From: a virus
Virus record (IMG/VR): IMGVR_UViG_3300030118_002047
Location: 1-26,372 of that record
Length of the DNA: 26,372 nt
Direction: 5' to 3' (one strand)
Positions 17,973-25,246 of the stretch are shown piece by piece. The notes under the pieces are model-generated. The model was given only the letters and a program-made list of their open reading frames with translations. It had not been told where the DNA came from and searched no databases. The translations under genes and the position numbers were made by a program. Each line of letters opens with the position of its first letter. Positions within the stretch are counted from its first letter, which is position 1.

Positions 17973-18643
17973 TATCTGTTACTCCCGTTATGACTGCATT
18001 CAACCACTGGGCAGTGTCTCCTACACAAACCATTAGGGTTTGGATTCCACACATCATTCTCATACGAATACTTCATATCAGTAAACGAATCTGCCCACTT
18101 GATCCATAGTTTTTTACTGTCTGAAGCTATAAAAGAATCTTTAATTAATTCGTTACACACAATAAATAATAATCCAGCTCGAACCGTGTCGATATGTGGG
18201 AAGTGCCTAAACACAGCCATCGCCATAAGCTCTAACTGACCGTTATCTGCGTACCGCGCTGATTTGCCTGTTTTGTAATCAACAACCCACGCTAAATTAT
18301 TTTTATGGTCTAGGATAAGTAAGTCCGCTATCCCTCTAAACCAAACGTCTCTTGCGCCAAACGTGCATGGTTCTAAACGGTTTGTTAGCCCCATCCTATA
18401 TTCACATAACTTGTCACCTTCTTTTGCGTTAAGTGAGTCCAACGCAGGCCGAGCAAACTCAAACCGCCTATCTAACTCTTTGCCCTGTATGTAATCTTCT
18501 GCGGCTTTGTGAAACTCATTACCATAGCGCACAGCACTGGTCATCTTGAACGGGTATTGTTTGATTACTTTTTCGTGGTAAAACTGTTTAGGGCATTGTT
18601 GAAATGCCTTAATTTTACTGAATGACCACGGTGCGGCATTCAT
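17972..18643 (-). CDS. PD-(D/E)XK nuclease, Cas4/RecB-like with predicted 4Fe-4S cluster
   Basis: This 223-residue protein matches a compact Cas4-like exonuclease. Catalytic residues are H45 (GNEFHKAAED), D107 in GIADLL, and D122-Y-K124 in VVDYKTGK. Cysteines C17 (FQQCPKQF) and C207, C211, C216 (LCRRHCPVVEC) are placed as in the iron-sulfur-binding Cas4/AddB group. It is downstream of and overlaps DNA polymerase by four bases (ATGA). With no CRISPR array or other cas gene, the likely job is DNA end processing in phage recombination or replication, as in phages encoding RecB-like nucleases beside SSB and polymerase. Confidence 0.85.
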   Translation of the reverse strand: MNAAPWSFSKIKAFQQCPKQFYHEKVIKQYPFKMTSAVRYGNEFHKAAEDYIQGKELDRRFEFARPALDSLNAKEGDKLCEYRMGLTNRLEPCTFGARDVWFRGIADLLILDHKNNLAWVVDYKTGKSARYADNGQLELMAMAVFRHFPHIDTVRAGLLFIVCNELIKDSFIASDSKKLWIKWADSFTDMKYSYENDVWNPNPNGLCRRHCPVVECSHNGSNR

Positions 18644-20478
18644 GCTTCGCAGTCTCCGTATGCTCTAGCCACACCACTCTCACAATCAAGTGGCAGTCCT
18701 TCTGCCCAATCTGGCACGTAACGCATACATTGTTCTACATAACTCTGCGCTTCCTCTACACCATCTTCGGGGACACTAACCACTACAGAGTCATGCACGG
18801 TCAGCACAGGTGGGTATTTTTTGCGTATAAGTAGCATCTGCTCACCGATAATACACCGAGCAACTGCCTGACATACGTTCTCTATAACTTTCCCACCGTA
18901 GATCCGAGTTCGGCCTCGTCTTGTTTTGTAGCTGTATTCTATGCCGCGCTCACCTTGTTCCCTGTCTAAATCTTCGTACCGCATTTGCAGGCCATTTGGC
19001 AATAATACGGAAGAGTTCTTACCTATAGATCTAATAAGATGAGGAACGCCGATGCGCATTGACTGCTTTTCGTACAGCATGGTTAACATGTTTTGAGCTT
19101 CGCGCCACAAGTGGTTTATTTTCCAGTTAGCGTCACGGTATATACTGATGATACGCCGCGCTTCGTCAAGGTCTATTTGAGTCCCAAGAGATTCCAATTG
19201 TGCTTGAAATTTTACTGCACCCATGCCGTACCCCGCTCCAAGGATCGTGGTCTTGCCAACAAACCGCTGCTCTTTAGTTACGTGCTCAAGTCGGTCAATA
19301 GGTATGTTGTAGATACGTGCGGCCATTTTTACGTAAACGTCTTCTTTGTTAGCAAACGAGTCTACGAGATCTGTTTGCCCCGCAAGCCAAGCCAAAACTC
19401 GCGCTTCGATTTGCGAAGAGTCACAGTCAACTAATCTGTAACCATCTAGTGCAAGGATGCTCCGTTTTAGCATCTTGCCATTTGGCCCACGGCTAGGAAG
19501 ATTCTGTAAGTTTATCTTGTCATCTCCGCCCCACCTACCAGTGTGCGCGGCATAATATCTTACGGGTACAGGCAACAGTCCTCGGTGGCTGATGTCTATA
19601 AATCTTTGGGTACGTGTCTCTTCTAAAGTGCTTTTGTTCCCTAGTCGCGCTGCCACCAACGTTTGCACGTTTTCATTTTCGTGCTCTCCAAGGCTCTTGA
19701 AGGCTTCATCGGTTTTAGCGAATGCGAAGGTCTCTTTGCCTGTCGTGGTGCTTATTTTGGTAGGAGGTGTTACACCCTGCTCAATCAACAACTCTGCGAA
19801 CTTGTTGTTTGACATGAGATCCTTACGAGAGACACCTGCTGCGCATAACAACTTCTCTTTATTCTTTTTGATGTTGTGCAGGTGAGAACTCAGTAAATTC
19901 AAATCTAGATCTAACTGCGGAAGTAAGAACATTCGTAACGTGCAGTCAATTATCTGTAGTTCTTTTTTGGGGAAGTCACGGGCCATAAGAGAAAACAATT
20001 TGTAGGTAAGATCTACGTCGTTGATGCAGTAGTCACCATATAGATCTAATTCATCATCGCTAAAGTCTTCTCTACGCTTACCGATTGCTTTGAGTACTTC
20101 GGTGCCTTTCTCTCCTATATCATAACGTTCTGCTAAGGCTTTTAGGCTCCCACTAACTTCAACTCCGTGAATGGCACGTCCCATACATAGAGTATCAGCC
20201 CATACTTTAGGTTTGATGCCATATAGCCAAGAAAGAATAGCACCATCAAACATAGTGTTATGTGCCAGAACCATACTGGAAGCCCAATCAAAATCTGCAA
20301 AATAATCCGCAAGTTCTTCATGGGTGCCGCTTGCCCACTCTGTTGGCCTGTTGTTGACCTTTATACCCACGCCTATTACTTCAAAACGTGAATCGCGGAC
20401 ATACTCCTCTGTTGTTAACTTAGACAGAGAGAAGTCCTTATCGTAAAAAGTTTCAAAGTCTAGCGTGATGAGATCCAC
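18640..20478 (-). CDS. Family A DNA polymerase with 3'-5' exonuclease (Leu at the position-762 site)
   Basis: The 612-residue replicative polymerase has an N-terminal proofreading domain (DFETF, D7/E9; HNTMFDGAIL; YGDYCINDVDLTY) and a C-terminal polymerase domain. Motif A is VDCDSSQIEAR with catalytic D353, motif B is RFVGKTTILGAGYG with K409, and motif C is LTVHDS with D563. The residue four after the motif B lysine, equivalent to E. coli Phe762, is Leu413. Motif C has serine where HDE is usual. There is no 5'-3' exonuclease domain. The start is GTG, in a TAGTG overlap with the previous gene, with GAGGA about nine bases upstream. All catalytic residues are present, so it should be active. 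Confidence 0.93.
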   Translation of the reverse strand: MDLITLDFETFYDKDFSLSKLTTEEYVRDSRFEVIGVGIKVNNRPTEWASGTHEELADYFADFDWASSMVLAHNTMFDGAILSWLYGIKPKVWADTLCMGRAIHGVEVSGSLKALAERYDIGEKGTEVLKAIGKRREDFSDDELDLYGDYCINDVDLTYKLFSLMARDFPKKELQIIDCTLRMFLLPQLDLDLNLLSSHLHNIKKNKEKLLCAAGVSRKDLMSNNKFAELLIEQGVTPPTKISTTTGKETFAFAKTDEAFKSLGEHENENVQTLVAARLGNKSTLEETRTQRFIDISHRGLLPVPVRYYAAHTGRWGGDDKINLQNLPSRGPNGKMLKRSILALDGYRLVDCDSSQIEARVLAWLAGQTDLVDSFANKEDVYVKMAARIYNIPIDRLEHVTKEQRFVGKTTILGAGYGMGAVKFQAQLESLGTQIDLDEARRIISIYRDANWKINHLWREAQNMLTMLYEKQSMRIGVPHLIRSIGKNSSVLLPNGLQMRYEDLDREQGERGIEYSYKTRRGRTRIYGGKVIENVCQAVARCIIGEQMLLIRKKYPPVLTVHDSVVVSVPEDGVEEAQSYVEQCMRYVPDWAEGLPLDCESGVARAYGDCEA

Positions 20479-20663
20479 TAACTTGTTTCCTCAACTTCAA
20501 GCACTTGCTGAATGTCCCGCCTCACGGTCTTCGGCAACTCTAAGTAATAGCCTTCGCCATCTTCGGCGGCGAACCGAGCTTCTTCCTCGTTTTTCGCTTC
20601 AACTTGTACGCGCCTACGCACAGTCTCTTCTAGCGTGATGTTAAACTTCTTTTTAGTGCTCAT
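20478..20663 (-). CDS. Small acidic phage protein of unknown function (61 aa)
   Basis: ATG follows the DUF3310-like gene by one base with a G-run ribosome site (GGGGGGTGAT). The protein opens with a beta-strand-like ITLEETVRRRVQVEAKNEEE, then EARFAAEDGEGYY, a pattern common in small phage proteins with an E-A-x-x-E-E-A helix. It ends in VLEVEETS and overlaps the polymerase GTG by one base. No function can be assigned. Tight coupling to the polymerase suggests a replication accessory. Confidence 0.55.
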   Translation of the reverse strand: MSTKKKFNITLEETVRRRVQVEAKNEEEARFAAEDGEGYYLELPKTVRRDIQQVLEVEETS

Positions 20664-20664
20664 A

Positions 20665-20919
20665 TCACCCCCCTAGTCGTTTGATTTCAGCGTCTATATA
20701 GAAGCGGATCTTCTTAGCATCACGTAGCTGGTCGCTGTGGGATGCTTGTCCGTACCTATAGCACGATCTGAAAATCTCTCCAATCTGGGCGTTCATATCT
20801 TTATGGGATATGAGATCTTGGAGTTCTTTTGAACCTTTAGGTAACTCGTAATAACTAGCTGTGCTACCGTCCGATGTATCTACCTTCCGTGGTCGGCCAC
20901 GTTTCTTTTGCATGGTCAT
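20665..20919 (-). CDS. DUF3310-like protein with AT-hook-like N-terminus
   Basis: Start chosen at 20919 (MTMQKKRG), five bases after the stop of the preceding gene, with AGGT upstream. A longer GTG start at 21003 would overlap that gene by 79 bases. The protein is 84 residues. The N-terminus has KKRGRPRK, the core of an AT-hook. The rest, YYELPKGSKELQDLISHKDM and IGEIFRSCYRYG, then DAKKIRFYIDAEIKRL, fits DUF3310, a small helical family found in phage replication modules and related to T7 gp1.7-type proteins. The nucleotide-related role known for some members cannot be confirmed here. Confidence 0.65.
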   Translation of the reverse strand: MTMQKKRGRPRKVDTSDGSTASYYELPKGSKELQDLISHKDMNAQIGEIFRSCYRYGQASHSDQLRDAKKIRFYIDAEIKRLGG

Positions 20920-20924
20920 GTGTG

Positions 20925-21659
20925 TTACCTGTTTCTGTGAATGCGTTTCTGTAACGCTTGAGTTAGAAACTGTCTGTGTTGTGGTTGTCCGAACCACTGA
21001 CACCCTTGGAGCAACCTACGAATAATTGTCTGGTAGCTGCATGGGTTTGTGTTCTGTTCCCAATCAGTTATGCGTAACCTTAGATCTCTTATTTCTCTGA
21101 CGGTCTTTTGATCCGTAAACGCTGACCATTCTTGCGAGTGTATTTGGTAGGAGCGCGTGTAAGACTTAGGCTTTTCTCTTCGCGTATCGAACCCTTTTGT
21201 TTCAAAAAAAGCATCTGCGATTAGTTCCCAATCATCTATGGTGCAGTTCGCGTATTTCGCGTAGGTGTTTTCAACATCGCTAACAGGGATCGTTGCATCA
21301 GCAATATCTACAACGTTCCCCTTTGCTGTGGGGGGTTCAAAGACTGCGTTTTGAGAAAGCATTATTGAGTCACGGCCATCGAGAAAAGATAGTTGCTTGA
21401 CCATAACTTCTTGTACCCCCGCGCCCTCATGGTATACCCATCTTCGGGGATTATTTAGATCTTCGATGTCGGCGTTAAAAGTTTTCCTATCAGTCAACCG
21501 ACCTAGAACTATTTGGGTGATTAGATACTCACGCTCCTGTTCTTGGTTTAGTTTGATGACCTCCCAAAACTTAGTCGAATCTTCAGGCGCTCTCTCAGTA
21601 TTTCTTCTGTTCTCAATAAACTCAAAAACCATGCCCTTACGTAGGTTTTCGTATTTCAT
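20925..21659 (-). CDS. Unrecognised replication-module protein (244 aa)
   Basis: The ATG has AGGAGA eight bases upstream and starts ten bases after the VRR-NUC stop. The protein starts MKYENLRKGMVFEFIENRRN and is charged throughout, with a central acidic stretch (VVDIADATIPVSDVENTYAK) and a C-terminal helical segment (IRRLLQGCQWFGQPQHRQFL) that reads like a helical bundle or helix-turn-helix-like fold. No catalytic motif or membrane segment was found and I do not recognise the family. It lies between nuclease and DUF3310-like genes. Confidence 0.6.
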   Translation of the reverse strand: MKYENLRKGMVFEFIENRRNTERAPEDSTKFWEVIKLNQEQEREYLITQIVLGRLTDRKTFNADIEDLNNPRRWVYHEGAGVQEVMVKQLSFLDGRDSIMLSQNAVFEPPTAKGNVVDIADATIPVSDVENTYAKYANCTIDDWELIADAFFETKGFDTRREKPKSYTRSYQIHSQEWSAFTDQKTVREIRDLRLRITDWEQNTNPCSYQTIIRRLLQGCQWFGQPQHRQFLTQALQKRIHRNR

Positions 21660-21668
21660 ATTAGTCTC

Positions 21669-21986
21669 CTAGTTAAAGTTCATCTCCAGTTGTGCTGGTA
21701 TAGCACCTATCAAATCCAAAACATCTCCTGCGTTTTGTTCGTTTATCACCAGCGCGATCCCACCCGCTTGGCGTATCTCTTGTAAGTTCTTCTCTTGTAG
21801 TGGGGTAGGTTTGTTGTTGCCCGCCTTACACTCAATACCAAAAAACTTACCGCGAAAACACCCAACAATGTCGGGTACACCACTCTTGCCATATCCACCA
21901 GTAGCGGGGAAGAAGTGATACGCACCCACTGAACGCAGTTGCTTTCTCACCGTTTCCTTAACTCTTTTTTCTGGTGTCATTGCCAT
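21669..21986 (-). CDS. VRR-NUC domain nuclease
   Basis: The start at 21986 (MAMTPEKRVKE) has AGGAG seven bases upstream. A longer reading to 22040 has no ribosome site and runs across the preceding small gene. The 105-residue protein consists of one VRR-NUC fold: E5, GVPDIVG (D39), then IECKAG (E52, K54) and Q64 in PLQEKNL. All residues of this PD-(D/E)XK-type active site are in place. Phage stand-alone VRR-NUC proteins are structure-specific nucleases. It likely resolves branched replication intermediates. Confidence 0.87.
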   Translation of the reverse strand: MAMTPEKRVKETVRKQLRSVGAYHFFPATGGYGKSGVPDIVGCFRGKFFGIECKAGNNKPTPLQEKNLQEIRQAGGIALVINEQNAGDVLDLIGAIPAQLEMNFN

Positions 21987-22098
21987 CCGTTTGCTCCTGT
22001 AAAAGTTTCTCCATACGTTCCAGAACCGCCAAGATCTCATGTTGCAGATCTATTAGCCGCACAAAATCCTCTTCCTCAAGCTCCAAAATAACTTTCAC
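21958..22098 (-). CDS. Small coiled-coil protein overlapping VRR-NUC gene (46 aa)
   Basis: This short gene begins at GTG (22098), with GGAG six bases before it, and overlaps the nuclease start by 29 bases. It reads KVILELEEEDFVRLIDLQHE, then ILAVLERMEKLLQEQTDGND and TRKKS. Hydrophobic residues are spaced 3 and 4 apart through about 30 positions, so it is one amphipathic helix, likely a coiled coil. The strong ribosome site, fit in the gap and helical pattern argue for a gene; no function is known. Confidence 0.55.
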   Translation of the reverse strand: MKVILELEEEDFVRLIDLQHEILAVLERMEKLLQEQTDGNDTRKKS

Positions 22099-22120
22099 TT
22101 TTCTCTCCAAGGAACTGTTA

Positions 22121-22345
22121 TCAGATGTAGACCCAAAATTTATCCACCGCCGAGCGCATCCCTACGCCCGACACTGGTGAACTTTTCGGCTGCATAATCG
22201 ACAGAGCAAGTACCCGATTCTTAATTTCATCAGGCAAATGCTCTGGACTATCGTAGACACCTTCATACGATGTTTCAATAGAAAAAGTATCAAGTGACCA
22301 GACCTTACACTTATCTGTATCGTATGACAAGTCTACGTAATACAT
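22121..22345 (-). CDS. Small phage protein of unknown function (74 aa)
   Basis: ATG lies 16 bases after the stop of the 317-residue gene. The only ribosome-site candidate (AAGG) overlaps that stop and is rather distant. The protein reads MYYVDLSYDTDKCKVWSLDT, then a helix (LPDEIKNRVLALSIMQP) and ends GVGMRSAVDKFWVYI. The aromatic ends suggest a small alpha/beta fold. I do not recognise a family. Its place fits the operon and no other frame competes. Confidence 0.55.
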   Translation of the reverse strand: MYYVDLSYDTDKCKVWSLDTFSIETSYEGVYDSPEHLPDEIKNRVLALSIMQPKSSPVSGVGMRSAVDKFWVYI

Positions 22346-22361
22346 GGAGTTACTTACTACC

Positions 22362-23315
22362 TTACAGCGCTGGGACTTGAGAAATGACTACAAAGTACAA
22401 GTTATCTCGTACTTTCATACCCACGTCTAACACCGCATCGTTAACGTCCATAATAGACAACGAGTTTATGCGCTGCTCCAACTCAGGAAACTCGCCGACA
22501 CGGAAACACCTCACAAGTGCTGTCTCCTTGTGATCGTAGTCCGATAATCTGTCAGACCAAATTACAGTGGCATCGTTCTCTTTGCAATGAACAAATACAA
22601 CTTTGCTGGAATCGTGGGTATCCTTGAAGTTCTCTATGGTGTTCTGTGCGTCATATATCTGCGTAATCGTATCCGCAACATCTGGTGCGTTCTGCTTCAA
22701 CGCCTCAAACACTACAGGGTTAGTCATTGCAGCAAACGCATTGGAGCGCAAGAAGGGCTTACCAAACCCAGCCCCAGACACCGCTTTAATCAGATCATCT
22801 AGGCCGCTATCTAGCTCTGTCTTTTTATTATGAATCGCGGTCTTGAACTCGTAGGTATGCATCTCCGCTATCTCGCCCAACGTGCGGTTGTGCAGAACAC
22901 CTAACGCCTTCTTGACTGCTGTAGCTTTCGACTTGCTGTGAATAGTTTCACTGCTGTCCTTTTTGTTGTTGACGTGCGGTGACGTAACACCAAATACCTG
23001 ATACGTCTTTTGGTCAGCGTACCCTTGATTGATGGTCTTGTTCTGAGTGCTGAGAAACCCCATCGGCATCAGATCACCCTGCTCGTAAACCCAGTAGTTA
23101 GGATGACCGTGAATGGTTACTGGTTTGTACGTAGCAAACCGTATATCGCGTGTGTGCAGTCGGCCACGTAACTTGTCCCGCACTTCTTTAACGTAGTCAA
23201 AGTAGTTTCTGTCCCAAGCATCATATGATTCGTAGCTTGTCTTATACACTTCATCTAGATCTACTTCATGTAGATCCTCTACCCAGTGCTGATATGTTGA
23301 ACTTACAAACGTCAT
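22362..23315 (-). CDS. Unrecognised 317-residue phage protein downstream of a regulatory gap
   Basis: ATG follows GTAAGGGAAACAAAA, in which AAGGGA is the likely ribosome site. The N-terminal 70 residues are acidic and aromatic (YESYDAWDRNYFDYVKEVRD). The middle has MPMGFLSTQN, YQVFGVTSPHVNNKK and SKATAVKKALGVLH. The C-terminal part contains VVFVHCKENDATVIW and ends VRDNLYFVVISQVPAL, which reads as beta strands. No catalytic signature, repeat or signal peptide was found. It is the first gene after the palindrome/DnaA-box gap, so it may head a transcript, possibly early. Function unknown. Confidence 0.6.
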   Translation of the reverse strand: MTFVSSTYQHWVEDLHEVDLDEVYKTSYESYDAWDRNYFDYVKEVRDKLRGRLHTRDIRFATYKPVTIHGHPNYWVYEQGDLMPMGFLSTQNKTINQGYADQKTYQVFGVTSPHVNNKKDSSETIHSKSKATAVKKALGVLHNRTLGEIAEMHTYEFKTAIHNKKTELDSGLDDLIKAVSGAGFGKPFLRSNAFAAMTNPVVFEALKQNAPDVADTITQIYDAQNTIENFKDTHDSSKVVFVHCKENDATVIWSDRLSDYDHKETALVRCFRVGEFPELEQRINSLSIMDVNDAVLDVGMKVRDNLYFVVISQVPAL

Positions 23316-23320
23316 TTTTG

Positions 23321-23331
23321 TTTCCCTTACA
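23321..23331 (-). promoter_or_regulatory. Ribosome-site leader shared with the AAA+ gene
   Basis: In leftward sense this is TGTAAGGGAAA, eight or so bases from the ATG of the 317-residue gene. The same eleven bases occur at 26351-26361 before the MoxR-type ATPase gene. It contains AAGGGA. Confidence 0.55.
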
Positions 23332-23347
23332 TAAATTATTTTCTGGT

Positions 23348-23356
23348 TGTGGATAA
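23348..23356 (-). promoter_or_regulatory. DnaA-box match
   Basis: The leftward strand reads TTATCCACA, identical to the strict DnaA box. It is in the only sizeable AT-rich gap of the leftward block, 17 bases from the palindrome. A single 9-base match can occur by chance, so an origin role is only a hypothesis. Confidence 0.4.
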
Positions 23357-23373
23357 ATTCTGTCTCTAGATAC

Positions 23374-23397
23374 TTTGTTATAAGTACTTATAACAAA
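23374..23397. promoter_or_regulatory. Perfect 24-base palindrome, candidate operator
   Basis: TTTGTTATAAGT is followed directly by its exact reverse complement, centred between 23385 and 23386. It is AT-rich and has no T-run after it, so it fits a dimeric regulator site better than a terminator. The 107-base gap 23316-23422 otherwise holds the DnaA-box match and ribosome site. No clear -35/-10 pair could be fixed. Confidence 0.6.
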
Positions 23398-23422
23398 ATA
23401 CTTACATCGTATAGATTATCCT

Positions 23423-23617
23423 CTAGTCTTCTTCCGCTTCTTCTGTCGTGCTTGTAACGAACCAGAACGGAACGTAAAGCAGTGCAGTCGCCATCGGAAA
23501 AGCGATTACCGGAGTGAGGCCGATACCCTCGTTCATATACTCCAGACCTAAGAACGCCATAGCGCCAGATAACCCAGCGCATGACATCGAAACTAATACT
23601 GTTATGTATGAGTGCAT
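23423..23617 (-). CDS. Two-helix small membrane protein
   Basis: The ATG at 23617 is preceded by TAGGAGATAGAT, a good ribosome site overlapping the stop of the peptidase gene nine bases upstream. Its 64 residues contain two hydrophobic helices, about residues 3-26 and 33-54, joined by a short GLEYMNEG-type loop, with an acidic C-terminus (TTEEAEED). The size and topology would fit a holin, but no endolysin is nearby and the accessory context suits another membrane role. Holin remains an untested alternative. Confidence 0.65.
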   Translation of the reverse strand: MHSYITVLVSMSCAGLSGAMAFLGLEYMNEGIGLTPVIAFPMATALLYVPFWFVTSTTEEAEED

Positions 23618-23626
23618 ATCTATCTC

Positions 23627-24010
23627 CTAAAAATTAACTTTTTCCCAAAAGGTATTTACTGGCCTGTATCTACAGTCCCATATATCAACCACGTACCCAT
23701 CTTCGACCGCCGTTAAATGGCCGCTATTCCTTACGACTGCCACGCCCTCAAAGTCCCAATCTCTGAGCTTGATTAGCTTGCCGTTATCATCGCGTGGACA
23801 TTTGCGTTTAACCAAGCCTTGATCTTCGGCGTATGCCATCCAGACTTTATCGTGATCTGGATAAGCACCTATCTCTATGCCAAGGTGCATCAACTCGCTA
23901 AACACTTTTTTGTATGGCTTGTTGAGCACAATGCTGAGAGATCTTACGGTGCAATCGTCCTTCCAAGTGCGGCAGATCCTGTCGCCGGTATGCCATTCGT
24001 GATACTTCAT
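23627..24010 (-). CDS. Small papain/C39-like cysteine peptidase family protein
   Basis: A 127-residue protein with ribosome site AGGGGATAG before ATG. DDCTVRSLSIVLNKPYKKVF supplies the probable catalytic Cys20 at the start of a helix, SGHLTAVEDG supplies His98, and VVDIWDCRY supplies Asp109 or Asp112. This Cys-His-Asp order with the ..C.vRsl.. and h..av.dg..D.wd layout matches small C39/papain-like proteins common in phages. Substrate is unknown. It follows the zincin-VWA gene by nine bases and is probably cotranslated with it. Confidence 0.7.
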   Translation of the reverse strand: MKYHEWHTGDRICRTWKDDCTVRSLSIVLNKPYKKVFSELMHLGIEIGAYPDHDKVWMAYAEDQGLVKRKCPRDDNGKLIKLRDWDFEGVAVVRNSGHLTAVEDGYVVDIWDCRYRPVNTFWEKVNF

Positions 24011-24019
24011 ATCTATCCC

Positions 24020-25237
24020 CTAAAGTTGATCTGCTGTTAGATGTACTGTCTTGCCCACCGGAGGCTTGGCTTTGGGGTTGTCCTTGACACACCAGAGAAC
24101 TGGCACGTTCCAAGTACCCCATTCGTTACCCCACATCTCACCATCCGTAAAGACGATCACGCCTTCGGGGTTGATCTGGTGTTCCTGCATGTAATCAGTT
24201 ACACACTGTGCACTAGTGCCACCGCCGCCTTTGGGTTCAGTAAGCTCAGTAAAGTTGTCCATCGTGTCTTCGTCGTAGAACTCGTCACCGACAACTGAAC
24301 TGCCCCAGTACAGAATCCTGACCCCACCGATATTGAGCGTAGAACAGATAGACTGCATCTCGGCTAGGAATGCGGGTGCGTCATACAGGCATGACCCTGA
24401 CGTGTCACACGCAAGCACGATCTCGGTGATCTTGTCACTAAGCGCACTGGGCATATAGATGTCCGAACCGATGTAGCGACGATTGGGTTTGGCCCAAGTG
24501 CAGTAGTCACTACCTGTACAGACAGACTGCGCAAAGTCGAGTGCTACCTGCGTCCAGTCAATCTGTGGCTGTAACACCTCATCTAGAACTGGATCGTGAC
24601 CATGCCCCGCTTTGCTGGCACTGAGAACACCTTGGCGTATGGCTTCATCAACCTCGCGCTCTAGGTCGGTCTTCTCTACATCCGTCATCTCTTCGGCTGC
24701 TTCCCAATCGTGTTCATCCAGCGATGAATACCCGCCTTGACCCCCACCGCCTTGTGGCTGGTCGGTATCGTCATCATCTGTGAGCATGTCAAAGATAATC
24801 GGCGGCCCCATCCATGTGCCATCAGGCAACCGGAATCGGTCATCATACAGGCCCACGGCTGGCATCTTGGCGAATCCGTCTTGGCGGTTTTCATCCACCA
24901 GCTTGCCATTGATCGTGAAGTCACACGCCTTGTTCGTTCTTGTACGTGACTTGTCCCACAGATGCTTCCACGTTATCAGGTGCTTGAAGATCATGTGATA
25001 GCACTCATGCAGCACGACGAACCGTAGCTCTGGGTCAGTCAGTATCTCGATGAACTGCTGACCGAACTTAACGTCACGCCCGTTGGTGCAAGCAGTCATG
25101 TCGGGGTCATCGACCACTTCATACTTTGCCATCATTATGATGCCAGCCATCGCCATGTATCTGGGATGGCCGATGCAAGCAACACGCGCTTTATCCAGCC
25201 GCTGCTGGGCACTTAGTTGTGTAGTTACTCCGAACAT
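24020..25237 (-). CDS. VWA-like protein with putative metallopeptidase domain (DUF2201-type), MoxR partner
   Basis: The 405-residue protein has an N-terminal metallopeptidase-like domain with H77-E-C-Y-H81 in VVLHECYHMIFKHL, an acidic Gly-rich linker around residues 160-190, and a C-terminal von Willebrand factor A-like domain with D278-T-S280-G-S282 (MIDAS DxSxS) and FTDGE near residue 360. This two-domain layout matches the VWA-like/metallopeptidase family usually paired with MoxR AAA+ ATPases. A strong GGGAGGT site stands before ATG, nine bases after the ATPase stop. The pair may act as a metal-dependent chaperone or protein-remodelling machine. Substrate is unknown. Confidence 0.8.
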   Translation of the reverse strand: MFGVTTQLSAQQRLDKARVACIGHPRYMAMAGIIMMAKYEVVDDPDMTACTNGRDVKFGQQFIEILTDPELRFVVLHECYHMIFKHLITWKHLWDKSRTRTNKACDFTINGKLVDENRQDGFAKMPAVGLYDDRFRLPDGTWMGPPIIFDMLTDDDDTDQPQGGGGQGGYSSLDEHDWEAAEEMTDVEKTDLEREVDEAIRQGVLSASKAGHGHDPVLDEVLQPQIDWTQVALDFAQSVCTGSDYCTWAKPNRRYIGSDIYMPSALSDKITEIVLACDTSGSCLYDAPAFLAEMQSICSTLNIGGVRILYWGSSVVGDEFYDEDTMDNFTELTEPKGGGGTSAQCVTDYMQEHQINPEGVIVFTDGEMWGNEWGTWNVPVLWCVKDNPKAKPPVGKTVHLTADQL

Positions 25238-25246
25238 GTTACCTCC

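Noticed and set aside
17972-18643. Possible CRISPR-Cas connection through the Cas4-like nuclease
   Set aside because: No repeats with spacers and no other cas genes are present; replication neighbours explain it better.
22138-22147. Second DnaA-box-like sequence (TTATCCACC)
   Set aside because: One mismatch and inside a coding region; treated as chance.
23388-23582. Alternative 64-codon frame overlapping the two-helix membrane protein
   Set aside because: No ribosome site and an Arg-rich composition without pattern; the other frame has a strong site and clear membrane helices.
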